Shown: piece by piece, positions 24,582 through 32,397 of the stretch
How the letters are laid out: every line of letters starts with the position of its first letter
Position numbering within the stretch: position 1 is the stretch's first letter
DNA from: Microtetraspora fusca
Lineage (GTDB): Bacteria; Actinomycetota; Actinomycetes; Streptosporangiales; Streptosporangiaceae
DNA length: 64,000 nucleotides
Direction: 5' to 3'
Assembly: GCF_001570365.1 (NCBI RefSeq)
Contig: NZ_BBYK01000055.1
Span: 98,932 to 162,931, forward strand
The notes under the pieces: model-generated
What the model was told of the DNA's origin: nothing
The model's input: the letters and a program-made list of their open reading frames with translations, nothing else
Database searches by the model: none
Made by a program: the position numbers and the translations under genes

Positions 24582-24612
24582 CTTAACGCAGCATAACGTT
24601 AAATGCGCTAAG
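24582..24612. promoter_or_regulatory. inverted repeat in the divergent promoter of the kinase and GTPase operons
   Basis: CTTAACGCA-N13-TGCGCTAAG matches in 8 of 9 arm positions, in a conspicuously AT-rich stretch of the 236-base intergenic region. It sits 59 bases before the GTG of the vWA-like gene. Candidate operator shared by both operons. Confidence 0.45.
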
Positions 24613-24670
24613 TAATCTGGATATCGGGGACGCAGCGCCGCTAATACGACATACCTATGGAGGACTCCTC

Positions 24671-26104
24671 GTGCCGGAGCCCGACAGGGATCTGAGCAGG
24701 AAGGCGATCGCCCAGGCTCTGGCCGACCTCGCCGACACCGGCCACCTCACCCTGGTGGTGGTCGCCGCCGACGGCGTCACCGCGTTCCTGCTCCACCGGG
24801 ATGACAACGGGTGCCCCCGCGGCCGGAGCTGGTCGGCGACCTGGGCGGACCTCGTGGGCGAACGCGGTTGGGACGCCGATCCGGCCGGAACCCGGGAGGC
24901 CGTGGTGCGTGCGTCCCGGGCCCCTTCGTCCTCCGGCGAGGTGATCCTGGTGGCCGTCTCCTCCGGCGATCCGAAGGCCGAGCAGGCCCTCGACTGGCTG
25001 CGCGCGGCGCATCCCGCCGCCCAGGTGCTGCGAGCCGAGCCCCCGATCGCCGCGCTCGTCCGGGAGGTCATGGCGGACGATCCGCTGACCCGGTCGTACG
25101 AGCTGGTGGTCGTCCTCGCCGACCCGGGCAGCGGACGGCCTCGGCTGACCAGCAGGCAACTCTTCCCCCTCGGCTCCCGCCCGGGGGCCCGGACCAGGGT
25201 CGCCGTCCGCTGCGAAGCCGCCGGCCCCTACGGCACCGCGTTCGCCGTGGTCACCTGGCAGGGTCCCGCGCCGCGACTGCTGTCCGTCCAGTCCGCCCCG
25301 CTCGTGCCCGGCCGCTACGAGGTGACCGCCGAGCTGGTACGGCCCGGCCGGGTGAGGTTCACCGGCCTGCCCGAGCTCTCACCCGACCCCAGAGACTGGG
25401 ACCAGCTCGTCTCCGCGCTCCCGGACCGGCTGCCGGGGGGCGTCGGCCCCGCGCACCTCGTCTGCGCGGTGGAGGTCTGCGGAGCGGACGACCAGGTCGC
25501 GGAACGGCTGAGCCGGGCCCGCCAGGTGATCAGCTTCGCCTCCGGCGAGCTCGGCGACCTGCTCCGGGTCTCCCTCCTCGCCTACGGGGCGCACTCGTAC
25601 GACCCGTCGGCGCCGGAGCTCCCGGTGCGCGTCGCGGCCTGGAAGACCGACGCGGGCGAGGCCCTCGACGCGCTCGACGCGCTGGAGGAGCGGGGAGCGG
25701 TGGCCGGGGGATACCCGTACCACCCCCACGCGGCGCAGCTCGAAGACATGCTCGCGGTGGTCGTCGAGCGGCTCGACTGGGCGGATCCGACGCCCGCCGT
25801 CGTCCTCACGGTCGGGGGCCGCCCGCCGCATCCGGCGCGTACCGACCCATCCAGGCTCCTGCCCTGCCCCCACCGGCACGACTGGCGGAAACTCCTCGCC
25901 CTCCTGCGAAAGCGGCAGGGCACGGTCCTGGGCGCGATCTGCGACCAGGCCGCCGACCAGGCGCACCAGGCGTGGCACGGGATCGGCGCGGCTGCCCTGG
26001 CCCCCCTGGAGGCGGTGGACGTGCGCGGGCTGGCCGCCGCTCTCGGCCTGGTCACCCCCTCTCCCGTCCATCTCCCGTTCCCCCTGCTCGACGAGACGGA
26101 GTGA
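24671..26104 (+). CDS. vWA-like protein of a GTPase-linked system (unknown function)
   Basis: A 477-aa soluble protein with no clear family match by eye. The segment HLVCAVEVCGADDQVAERLSR followed by GDLLRVSLLAYGAH (about 258-310) resembles the first half of a von Willebrand A fold with a degenerate MIDAS; the N-terminal half has Rossmann-like beta/alpha strands (HLTLVVVAADG, ELVVVLAD). GTG 24671 follows TGGAGGAC. Its stop overlaps the next gene as GTGA. The trio arrangement recalls GTPase-centred NTP-dependent conflict systems. The name is structural only. Confidence 0.6.
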   Translation: MPEPDRDLSRKAIAQALADLADTGHLTLVVVAADGVTAFLLHRDDNGCPRGRSWSATWADLVGERGWDADPAGTREAVVRASRAPSSSGEVILVAVSSGDPKAEQALDWLRAAHPAAQVLRAEPPIAALVREVMADDPLTRSYELVVVLADPGSGRPRLTSRQLFPLGSRPGARTRVAVRCEAAGPYGTAFAVVTWQGPAPRLLSVQSAPLVPGRYEVTAELVRPGRVRFTGLPELSPDPRDWDQLVSALPDRLPGGVGPAHLVCAVEVCGADDQVAERLSRARQVISFASGELGDLLRVSLLAYGAHSYDPSAPELPVRVAAWKTDAGEALDALDALEERGAVAGGYPYHPHAAQLEDMLAVVVERLDWADPTPAVVLTVGGRPPHPARTDPSRLLPCPHRHDWRKLLALLRKRQGTVLGAICDQAADQAHQAWHGIGAAALAPLEAVDVRGLAAALGLVTPSPVHLPFPLLDETE

Positions 26105-27123
26105 CAGAGCGCATGCAGCCCGAACCGAGCCGGGGGCGTCCCGATCACAACATCTCCATGTGGGGCGCCCCCGGCAGTGGCAAGACCACTCTGCTGGCGG
26201 CGTTGTTCATCGCCCTGACCAGGAGGAACGACGACTGGAAGATCGTCGGGTCCGACCCGGCGTCGTCGGACTACCTGATCGACAGAACCAACGCCCTCTC
26301 GCGGGGCAAGGTGTTCCCCGAGGCGAGCATGACCCTGGAGCGCTATCACTGGACGCTGATCGGCCCCGCTCCGCAGAAGACCGGTTTCTGGGGCAGGAAG
26401 GCCAAACCCGGACCGCCGGCCCGGATCGGCCTCAGCATGATCGACGCTCCCGGAGGGTTGTTCGGCACGGGCCGGCGCCCGGCGGGCGGCGTGAGCGCTC
26501 CGGACGGCGCGGGCGACCCGCGCCGGCAGGAACTGCTCGACAACCTTGAGCGGAGCCGGGGCATCGTCTTCCTCTTCGACCCGATCAGGGAGTTCACCTT
26601 CGGGGACGCCTTCGACCACATGCACGCCCCGCTCACCCGGCTCGCGGAGCGGATGCTCGCCTCCGGGGAGTTCACCGACGGGAAGCTGCCGCACCACATC
26701 GCCGTGTGCGTCACCAAGTTCGACGACCCCCGGGTGCTGGAGACGGCCGAGAAGCGGCGGCTGCTCACGGTGGACCTCGACGATCCGTACCGGCTGCCCC
26801 GGGTGGACAGCGAGGACGCGCGGGAGCTGTTCCGCGAGCTGTGCCAGGTGTCGGCCAGCGGCAACGCCGACATGGTGCTCAACGCGCTCGACCAGTTCTT
26901 CCACCCGGATCGGATCCGGTTCTTCGCCACGTCCTCGATCGGCTTCTACGTGGACCGGCGTACCAAGCGCTTCGACTGGGACGACTTCCAGAACATGGTC
27001 CCCGGGGAGGCGGACGAGGACTCCCGCATCCGGGGGCAGTTGCATCCGATCAACGTGGTGGAGCCGATGCTGTGGCTGGGGCAGCGGCTCGCCGCGATCC
27101 GGCCGGCGACGGAGATCTCGTGA
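26101..27123 (+). CDS. P-loop GTPase-like protein (TRAFAC/double-GTPase-2-like)
   Basis: A 340-aa nucleotide-binding protein. Walker A GAPGSGKTT (22-30), a switch II-like DAPGG (115-119) and TKFD (205-208, in the place of NKxD) support a GTPase rather than an AAA ATPase. A loop of unusual length rich in Gly/Arg separates the switch from the helical region. I choose GTG 26101, because both trio junctions are then GTGA overlaps; ATG 26113 is the alternative. It is probably the switch of the system, acting with the two flanking gene products. Confidence 0.8.
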   Translation: MTERMQPEPSRGRPDHNISMWGAPGSGKTTLLAALFIALTRRNDDWKIVGSDPASSDYLIDRTNALSRGKVFPEASMTLERYHWTLIGPAPQKTGFWGRKAKPGPPARIGLSMIDAPGGLFGTGRRPAGGVSAPDGAGDPRRQELLDNLERSRGIVFLFDPIREFTFGDAFDHMHAPLTRLAERMLASGEFTDGKLPHHIAVCVTKFDDPRVLETAEKRRLLTVDLDDPYRLPRVDSEDARELFRELCQVSASGNADMVLNALDQFFHPDRIRFFATSSIGFYVDRRTKRFDWDDFQNMVPGEADEDSRIRGQLHPINVVEPMLWLGQRLAAIRPATEIS

Positions 27124-29387
27124 CCCGGCGCGAGATCGGCTTCGAGTGGGCGCTGGAGGGGAAGCGGCCCGGCGCCCACGACGACTACGAGCTGCTCTCC
27201 TGGAGCGACGACCGCCTCGGGCCCGAGGTCTTCGAGGAGATCAGGAGCAGGTACGCCACGGGTCTGTCGGCGGATCTGCCCCAGGTGACGATCGCGGTCG
27301 CGGCGACCAGGGAACGCGAGCGGGTGTCGCGCCACATCGTGCTCGCGATCCAGGAGTGGTCCGGGCACCGGGACGCCACCAACCGCAAGATCGTCTATAC
27401 CCGATGGTTCTACGTCCCGTACCACGAGCTGGCCGCCCACCCGGTGTCCTACGAGGCGCTCTACCACGCCCTCGCGGGCCTTCCGGTGACCCCGTCCCCT
27501 CCCCTGGCCGTTCAGGTGCCGGAGTTCGACCCCGCGGCCGTCGCCCCCGGGCCGGACGCGCGGTGCGCCGCCGCGCTGTTGCTGACCGGGCGGCCTGTCT
27601 GCGTCGTGGGCGCGGACGGCGTCCCCATGATCGAGCGGTTGCGCTTCCTGGACACCGTCGCCGCGCTCCTGCCGTACGGCATGCGGGCACGGCTGACCGC
27701 GGCGACCTGGACCAGCAGCACGGCCCGGCACAAGATCAGGCTCTCCTTCGCGCGGCACGCGCCGGAGGACGCCTACGAGGTGCGCTGGGGGTACGGCGCG
27801 GAGATCACCCAGCGGGACACCCCGGCCCCCCTGTGCCTGGACCTGCTGACCCGGTCCGACGTCCGGCTCGCGGACATGCTCCGGGGGCTGGCCGGGCGGA
27901 CCGAGCCGCTGTCGTTCGGCCCCGCCGACCGTCCGGTCGCCGTACGGCTGCTCGAACACTCCGGCTATCCCGAGCTGCTGTCCGGCTCCGCGGACGAAGC
28001 GGAGCGGGAGCCCCAAGAGACGGAGGACCCCCGGGACGGCGGTGGACCGGACGATCCGGCGGGGCGGGGCACGGTGGCACCCGCCTCCGGCGCGCCCGAT
28101 CTGCCGGGACGCGAGCCGGCTCCGGAGCGGAACGGCGGTGACGTCGGGCCGGCCGGAGCGTCCCCACCCGCCGGGAACGCGCGGCGGCCGACCCTGCCAC
28201 GGAGCGTGTTGAGCCGGCTGGGCCGCGGCCGCGGCAGGGCGCCCGCACCCGGCGCGCCGCCCGGGGACACCGCCGCGCCCACCACGCCCTACCGGCGGAC
28301 GGCGGACGAGGGGCCGGCGCCGGGCGCCGTGCCGCTCTCGATGCAGGCCGCGCTCGGCGGGCTGGAACAGGCCGGTCACGGGAAGCGGGCCCGGTCCGGC
28401 CGAGGTCCGCACGCCAAGGTCACGGTGACGGTGGCCTTCGCGACGCTGGGCATCACCTTGATCGGTCTCGGCGTGGTCATGCTGGTGCGCTCTTCCGGGG
28501 GCGATCCCCCTACCGGCCCGGACATCGCCGGGGCGCAGCCGGGCACCGTCGTCATCCAGGCGGCGGACCGGCCGGAGGACGCGTTCGCGACGAACGTGGT
28601 GGCCGAGGTCGTCCGGCGCTCGGGCTATCGGTTCGAGATCCGGCGGAGCGACACCCCCACCGCCGCCGCGCCCGTCGAGAAGCCGACCGTGGTCCTCGTC
28701 GAGGGCCCGGCCTCCGCGCTCGCGGGAGAACCGCCGGCGGCGCGGGGGTTCGTCCAGGTCGGCTCCATCCCGGTGCCGACCCCGGACGTCCTGGTCTACG
28801 ACATCGGGCTGATCACGCCGGAGAAGTTGCGCGCGGCCTTCCAGGGGCAGGACAAGGACGTCCGTGTCTCGCTGCCGGACACCGCCCCGGGGGAGCTGGC
28901 GGAGGCCCTGAAGCGGCGCTCTCCCTCGCTGCGACTGGAATCCGTCTCAGGGCGGGACCCGCTGCGCGCCCTTCGGGACAAGGCGGTGCAGGCCGCCGTC
29001 GTTCCCCGCTCCGCCGCCGGCGACGGCGGCTACGCGCGCTTGGACGGGCCTGACGGGCTGCCGGGCCGTACGCTGCTCGTCCTTTGCAACGAGGCCGCCC
29101 TCGATGTGCTCCACGACGCGCTGGGCAAGGTCGCCGGGGCCATCGACCCGGGCGTTCTGGCATCGGCGGAGTTCGACTGGCCCGGGAAGGCGGCCGCCCG
29201 CGTGGTCGGCGCGGTCTTGCCGCCGGGCCGTCCGTCCGTCGTCTCGCGGGACGGTGAGCAGGAGAGCGACCAGGGGCAGGGCTCGTTCTGGCTCGCCCTT
29301 GTCCTGATCTCCGCCGGAGGCGCGGCCGGTTTCCTGGCCTTCATCGTGGCGATACGCGGTCCCTCCCGCTTCGAGTCGCGCCCGTAG
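27120..29387 (+). CDS. two-TM GTPase-associated protein with extracytoplasmic domain
   Basis: A 755-aa protein. The cytosolic N-terminal domain (about 1-285) begins REIGFEWALEG and resembles the N-terminal domains of GTPase-associated proteins; a long Pro/Gly/Arg-rich linker (about 290-430) leads to a membrane helix at about 435-457. A roughly 260-residue external domain follows (about 460-715), with alternating beta strands and helices like a substrate-binding protein; a second membrane helix lies at about 721-745. It is translationally coupled (GTGA) to the GTPase gene. Topology suggests transmembrane signalling to the GTPase. Both domain comparisons are tentative. Confidence 0.6.
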   Translation: MTRREIGFEWALEGKRPGAHDDYELLSWSDDRLGPEVFEEIRSRYATGLSADLPQVTIAVAATRERERVSRHIVLAIQEWSGHRDATNRKIVYTRWFYVPYHELAAHPVSYEALYHALAGLPVTPSPPLAVQVPEFDPAAVAPGPDARCAAALLLTGRPVCVVGADGVPMIERLRFLDTVAALLPYGMRARLTAATWTSSTARHKIRLSFARHAPEDAYEVRWGYGAEITQRDTPAPLCLDLLTRSDVRLADMLRGLAGRTEPLSFGPADRPVAVRLLEHSGYPELLSGSADEAEREPQETEDPRDGGGPDDPAGRGTVAPASGAPDLPGREPAPERNGGDVGPAGASPPAGNARRPTLPRSVLSRLGRGRGRAPAPGAPPGDTAAPTTPYRRTADEGPAPGAVPLSMQAALGGLEQAGHGKRARSGRGPHAKVTVTVAFATLGITLIGLGVVMLVRSSGGDPPTGPDIAGAQPGTVVIQAADRPEDAFATNVVAEVVRRSGYRFEIRRSDTPTAAAPVEKPTVVLVEGPASALAGEPPAARGFVQVGSIPVPTPDVLVYDIGLITPEKLRAAFQGQDKDVRVSLPDTAPGELAEALKRRSPSLRLESVSGRDPLRALRDKAVQAAVVPRSAAGDGGYARLDGPDGLPGRTLLVLCNEAALDVLHDALGKVAGAIDPGVLASAEFDWPGKAAARVVGAVLPPGRPSVVSRDGEQESDQGQGSFWLALVLISAGGAAGFLAFIVAIRGPSRFESRP

Positions 29388-29576
29388 CCGGAGCGCCGCG
29401 CTTCATCGGGTCGTGTTCCCAGAGCGCCGACGCGCCGGTTCTTGCCAATCTGCCCACCTCCGCGACGCGAACCGACCCGGAAACTGCCGATCTGGCAGTG
29501 AATCGGGCCGCCTGTTGCCCGGTCTGACCCGGCAAACCACACTACGCGTGCATAAACGACAGCCGTGGAGGTTGCG

Positions 29577-30257
29577 ATGGCACGCCAGCATTCCCACCCG
29601 TTCATCCCGTACCGCCCGCAGCGGTACGACGAGCAGGAGACGATCGCCCGAGGACGGGCGTTCTACGAGCACCTCGACCGGCGCAGGAGCGTGCGCTTCT
29701 TCAGCGACGAGCCGGTGCCGCGTGAGTGCGTGGAACTCGCGGTGCGCGCCGCGAACACCGCGCCGTCGGGCGCCCACCAGCAGCCGTGGAAGTTCGTGCT
29801 GGTCGGCGACGCGGCGACCAAGAAGCGCATCAGGGAGGCCGCCGAGATCGAGGAACGGCAGAACTACGAGGGCGGCCGGCTCACCCCGGAGTGGCGGGAG
29901 GCGCTGGCCCCGCTGGAGACGACCTCGGACAAGGGCTATCTGGAGGTGGCGCCCTGGCTGGTCGTCTGCTTCGCCGAGAAGTACGGCGTGCGGCCTGACG
30001 GCACCCGGGTCAAGCACTACTACGTCAACGAGAGCGTCGGCATCGCGTGCGGCCTGTTCATCGCGGCGCTGCACGAGATGGGCCTGTCCACGCTCACCCA
30101 CACGCCGAACCCGATGGCGTTCCTCAGCGAGATCTGCGCGCGGCCGGCGAACGAGCGGCCGTACATCCTCTTCCCGGTCGGGTACGCGGCGGCCGACGCG
30201 GAGGTGCCCGACCTGACGCGCAAGCCCGACGCGCTGGTGGAGTTCACCCCGAGCTGA
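29577..30257 (+). CDS. nitroreductase family protein, iodotyrosine deiodinase-like
   Basis: A 226-aa FMN enzyme. The RRRSVRFFSDEPVP motif (about 35-48) and NTAPSGAHQQPWKFVLVGD (about 59-77) match the IYD-like branch of the nitroreductase superfamily. The NESVGIACGLFIAALHEMGL helix follows near 150-170. ATG 29577 is preceded by GGAGG at 29567-29571. Many actinobacterial members reduce nitro or halogenated aromatics, or act as flavin reductases; the substrate is unknown. It is not linked to the SagB-like enzyme in the RiPP cluster. Confidence 0.85.
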   Translation: MARQHSHPFIPYRPQRYDEQETIARGRAFYEHLDRRRSVRFFSDEPVPRECVELAVRAANTAPSGAHQQPWKFVLVGDAATKKRIREAAEIEERQNYEGGRLTPEWREALAPLETTSDKGYLEVAPWLVVCFAEKYGVRPDGTRVKHYYVNESVGIACGLFIAALHEMGLSTLTHTPNPMAFLSEICARPANERPYILFPVGYAAADAEVPDLTRKPDALVEFTPS

Positions 30258-30288
30258 CCGCCGCCGCCCCTATCGGCGTCGGCCCGGC

Positions 30289-30354
30289 TTTTGGGCCTTG
30301 TAACGGCGGGATGTCAAAGCTACGATCGCCACAACTCTTAGGAAACTTTCTTAA
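30289..30354 (+). promoter_or_regulatory. chitinase promoter/operator, copy 1
   Basis: TTTTGGGCCTTG (30289-30300) contributes a -35 (TTGTAA, 30298-30303), TACGAT (30321-30326) is the -10, and an AT-rich near-palindrome TTAGGAAACTTTCTTAA (30338-30354) follows. The same three blocks with identical 20- and 10-base gaps precede the third chitinase. The last block is probably the operator of a sugar-responsive repressor. Confidence 0.7.
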
Positions 30355-30478
30355 AAGATTCACTGACACCTCCCACCCCCCCGATCCCCCTTCACCTGGC
30401 CTGACGAGACCGGTGGAGCCGCCGCCGTCCTCAGGCCGGTCACGCGGCCGCGGCGCACTCTCCCGCCCGGCCGCCGCC

Positions 30479-30523
30479 CCGTACGGCTCGCGTCCGCCAC
30501 CTCCTCGGACGCGAGCCGTACGG
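30479..30523 (+). repeat. 18-bp-stem hairpin in the 5' leader of the first chitinase
   Basis: A perfect 18-bp inverted repeat (30479-30496 with 30506-30523, 9-base loop) built on GTACGGCTCGCGT. It lies only 28 bases before the ATG. Its arms recur at 34143-34186, after the second chitinase. Confidence 0.8.
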
Positions 30524-30550
30524 CACCCCCCACTCCGACCCGAGGTGAAC

Positions 30551-32380
30551 ATGAAGTTACGCGCCACCCTGGTCGCCCTGGCGACCCTCTTCCTGAGCCT
30601 CGTCGCGCTGCCCGCCCAGGCCGCGTCGGTCACCGCCACCTTCACCAAGACCCAGGACTGGGGCTCCGGGTTCGAGGGCCGGGTGACCGTGACCAACGGG
30701 ACGTCCTCACCCGTGAACTGGTCCGTCCAGTTCGACCTGCCGTCCGGGTTCTCCATCCCGTCCGCGTGGGACGCGACCATGGCCCGCAGCGGCCAGCACT
30801 ACACCTTCACCCCGCCCTCCTGGGCCGGGGCGCTCGCCGCCGGGGCCAGCCAGAGCTTCGGCTTCAACGGCACGCCCGGCAACTTCCCCGGCATCTCCGG
30901 GTGCACGGTGAACGGCGCCGCCTGCGGCGGATCGGACGTCCAGGTCCCCGGCAAGCCGGGCGCGGCGACCGTCACGGGCGCGACCGACGGGTCGATCTCC
31001 CTGAGCTGGGGCGCGGCCGGCGGCACCGTGACCGGCTACCGCGTCTACGAGGGCGGCACGCAGGTCGCCCAGGTGACCGGGACCACCGCCACGATCACCG
31101 GCCTGGCCGCCTGCACATCGCACACCTACACGGTCAAGGCGTACAACTCGGCGGGCGAGTCGGCGGCCGGCGACCCGGTCTCGGGCTCGACGACCGGCTG
31201 CTCCAGCGGCGTGCCGGGCAAGGTGGGGACGGTCACCGCCGGGCAGATCGGCGACACCGGCCTCACCCTGAGCTGGCCGGCCGCGACCGGCACGGTCTCC
31301 GGCTACCGGATCCGCACCGGCGGCACGGTGGCGGCCACCGTCACCGGCACCTCACACGCGATCACCGGCCTGACCGCCTGCACGCCCTACACCTACACGG
31401 TCGCGGCGTACAACTCGGTCGGCGAGGGCCCGGCGAGCGACCCGGTCACCGCCACCACGACCGGGTGCCCGATCGGCCCGCTGCCCAAGCACTTCCTCAC
31501 CGGGTACTGGCACAACTTCGACAACAAAGCGGCCAAGCTGCTGAAGCTGTCGGCCGTGCCGGACGAGTACGACCTGATCGCGGTGGCCTTCGGCGAGGCG
31601 ACCTCCACCGCCGGTGAGGTGAGCTTCACCGTGGGCGCCGACCTGGCGGCCGGGCTCGGCGGCTACACCGACGCGCAGTTCAAGGCGGACGTGCAGTCCC
31701 TGCACAACCGGGGCAAGAAGGTCATCCTCTCCGTCGGCGGTGAGAAGGGCCGGATCCAGGTCGGCAGCACCGCCGCCGCGACCAAGTTCGCCGACTCGGT
31801 GTACGCGCTGATGCAGAGCTACGGCTTCGACGGCGTGGACATCGACCTGGAGAACGGCCTCAACTCCACCTACATGGCCCAGGCGCTGCGCTCCCTGCAG
31901 GCCAAGGCCGGCGCGGGGCTGATCATCACGATGGCACCGCAGACCATCGACATGCAGTCGACCGGGATGGAGTACTTCAAGCTCGCGCTGAACATCAAGG
32001 ACATCCTCACCGTCGTCCACACGCAGTACTACAACTCCGGCTCCATGCTCGGCTGCGACCAGTCCGCCGCGTACTCGCAGGGGACGGTCAACTTCATGAC
32101 CGCGCTGGCCTGCATCCAGCTCGAGAAGGGCCTGCGCCCCGACCAGGTCGCGCTCGGCCTGCCCGCCGGGCCCGGTGCGGCCAGGGGCGGCGTCGTGTCC
32201 CCCTCCCTGGTCAACCAGGCCCTCACCTGCCTGGCGACCCGTACCAGCTGCGGGACCTTCGTGCCGCCGCGCGCCTACCCCGAGATCAGGGGCGCGATGA
32301 CCTGGTCGATCAACTGGGACGCCAGCAACAACTGGAACTTCTCCAAGATTGTCAAGCCTCACCTCGCCACCCTCCCTTAA
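30551..32380 (+). CDS. secreted GH18 chitinase (CBM2-FnIII-FnIII-GH18)
   Basis: A 609-aa exported chitinase. Signal peptide 1-28 ends in PAQA; a CBM2-type carbohydrate-binding module covers about 29-130, two fibronectin III modules about 135-305 and a GH18 barrel about 315-609. The catalytic signature DGVDIDLE is at 427-434, with Glu434 as acid/base. ATG 30551 follows CGAGGTGAAC. It hydrolyses chitin outside the cell and has its own promoter with an operator-like element. The next chitinase gene starts 17 bases downstream, so the two are cotranscribed. Confidence 0.93.
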   Translation: MKLRATLVALATLFLSLVALPAQAASVTATFTKTQDWGSGFEGRVTVTNGTSSPVNWSVQFDLPSGFSIPSAWDATMARSGQHYTFTPPSWAGALAAGASQSFGFNGTPGNFPGISGCTVNGAACGGSDVQVPGKPGAATVTGATDGSISLSWGAAGGTVTGYRVYEGGTQVAQVTGTTATITGLAACTSHTYTVKAYNSAGESAAGDPVSGSTTGCSSGVPGKVGTVTAGQIGDTGLTLSWPAATGTVSGYRIRTGGTVAATVTGTSHAITGLTACTPYTYTVAAYNSVGEGPASDPVTATTTGCPIGPLPKHFLTGYWHNFDNKAAKLLKLSAVPDEYDLIAVAFGEATSTAGEVSFTVGADLAAGLGGYTDAQFKADVQSLHNRGKKVILSVGGEKGRIQVGSTAAATKFADSVYALMQSYGFDGVDIDLENGLNSTYMAQALRSLQAKAGAGLIITMAPQTIDMQSTGMEYFKLALNIKDILTVVHTQYYNSGSMLGCDQSAAYSQGTVNFMTALACIQLEKGLRPDQVALGLPAGPGAARGGVVSPSLVNQALTCLATRTSCGTFVPPRAYPEIRGAMTWSINWDASNNWNFSKIVKPHLATLP

Positions 32381-32397
32381 CCCCCCAAGGAGCGCGA

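Noticed and set aside
22470-24596. 708-codon plus-strand open frame
   Set aside because: Antisense shadow of the kinase and DUF4407 genes; no ribosome site or family.
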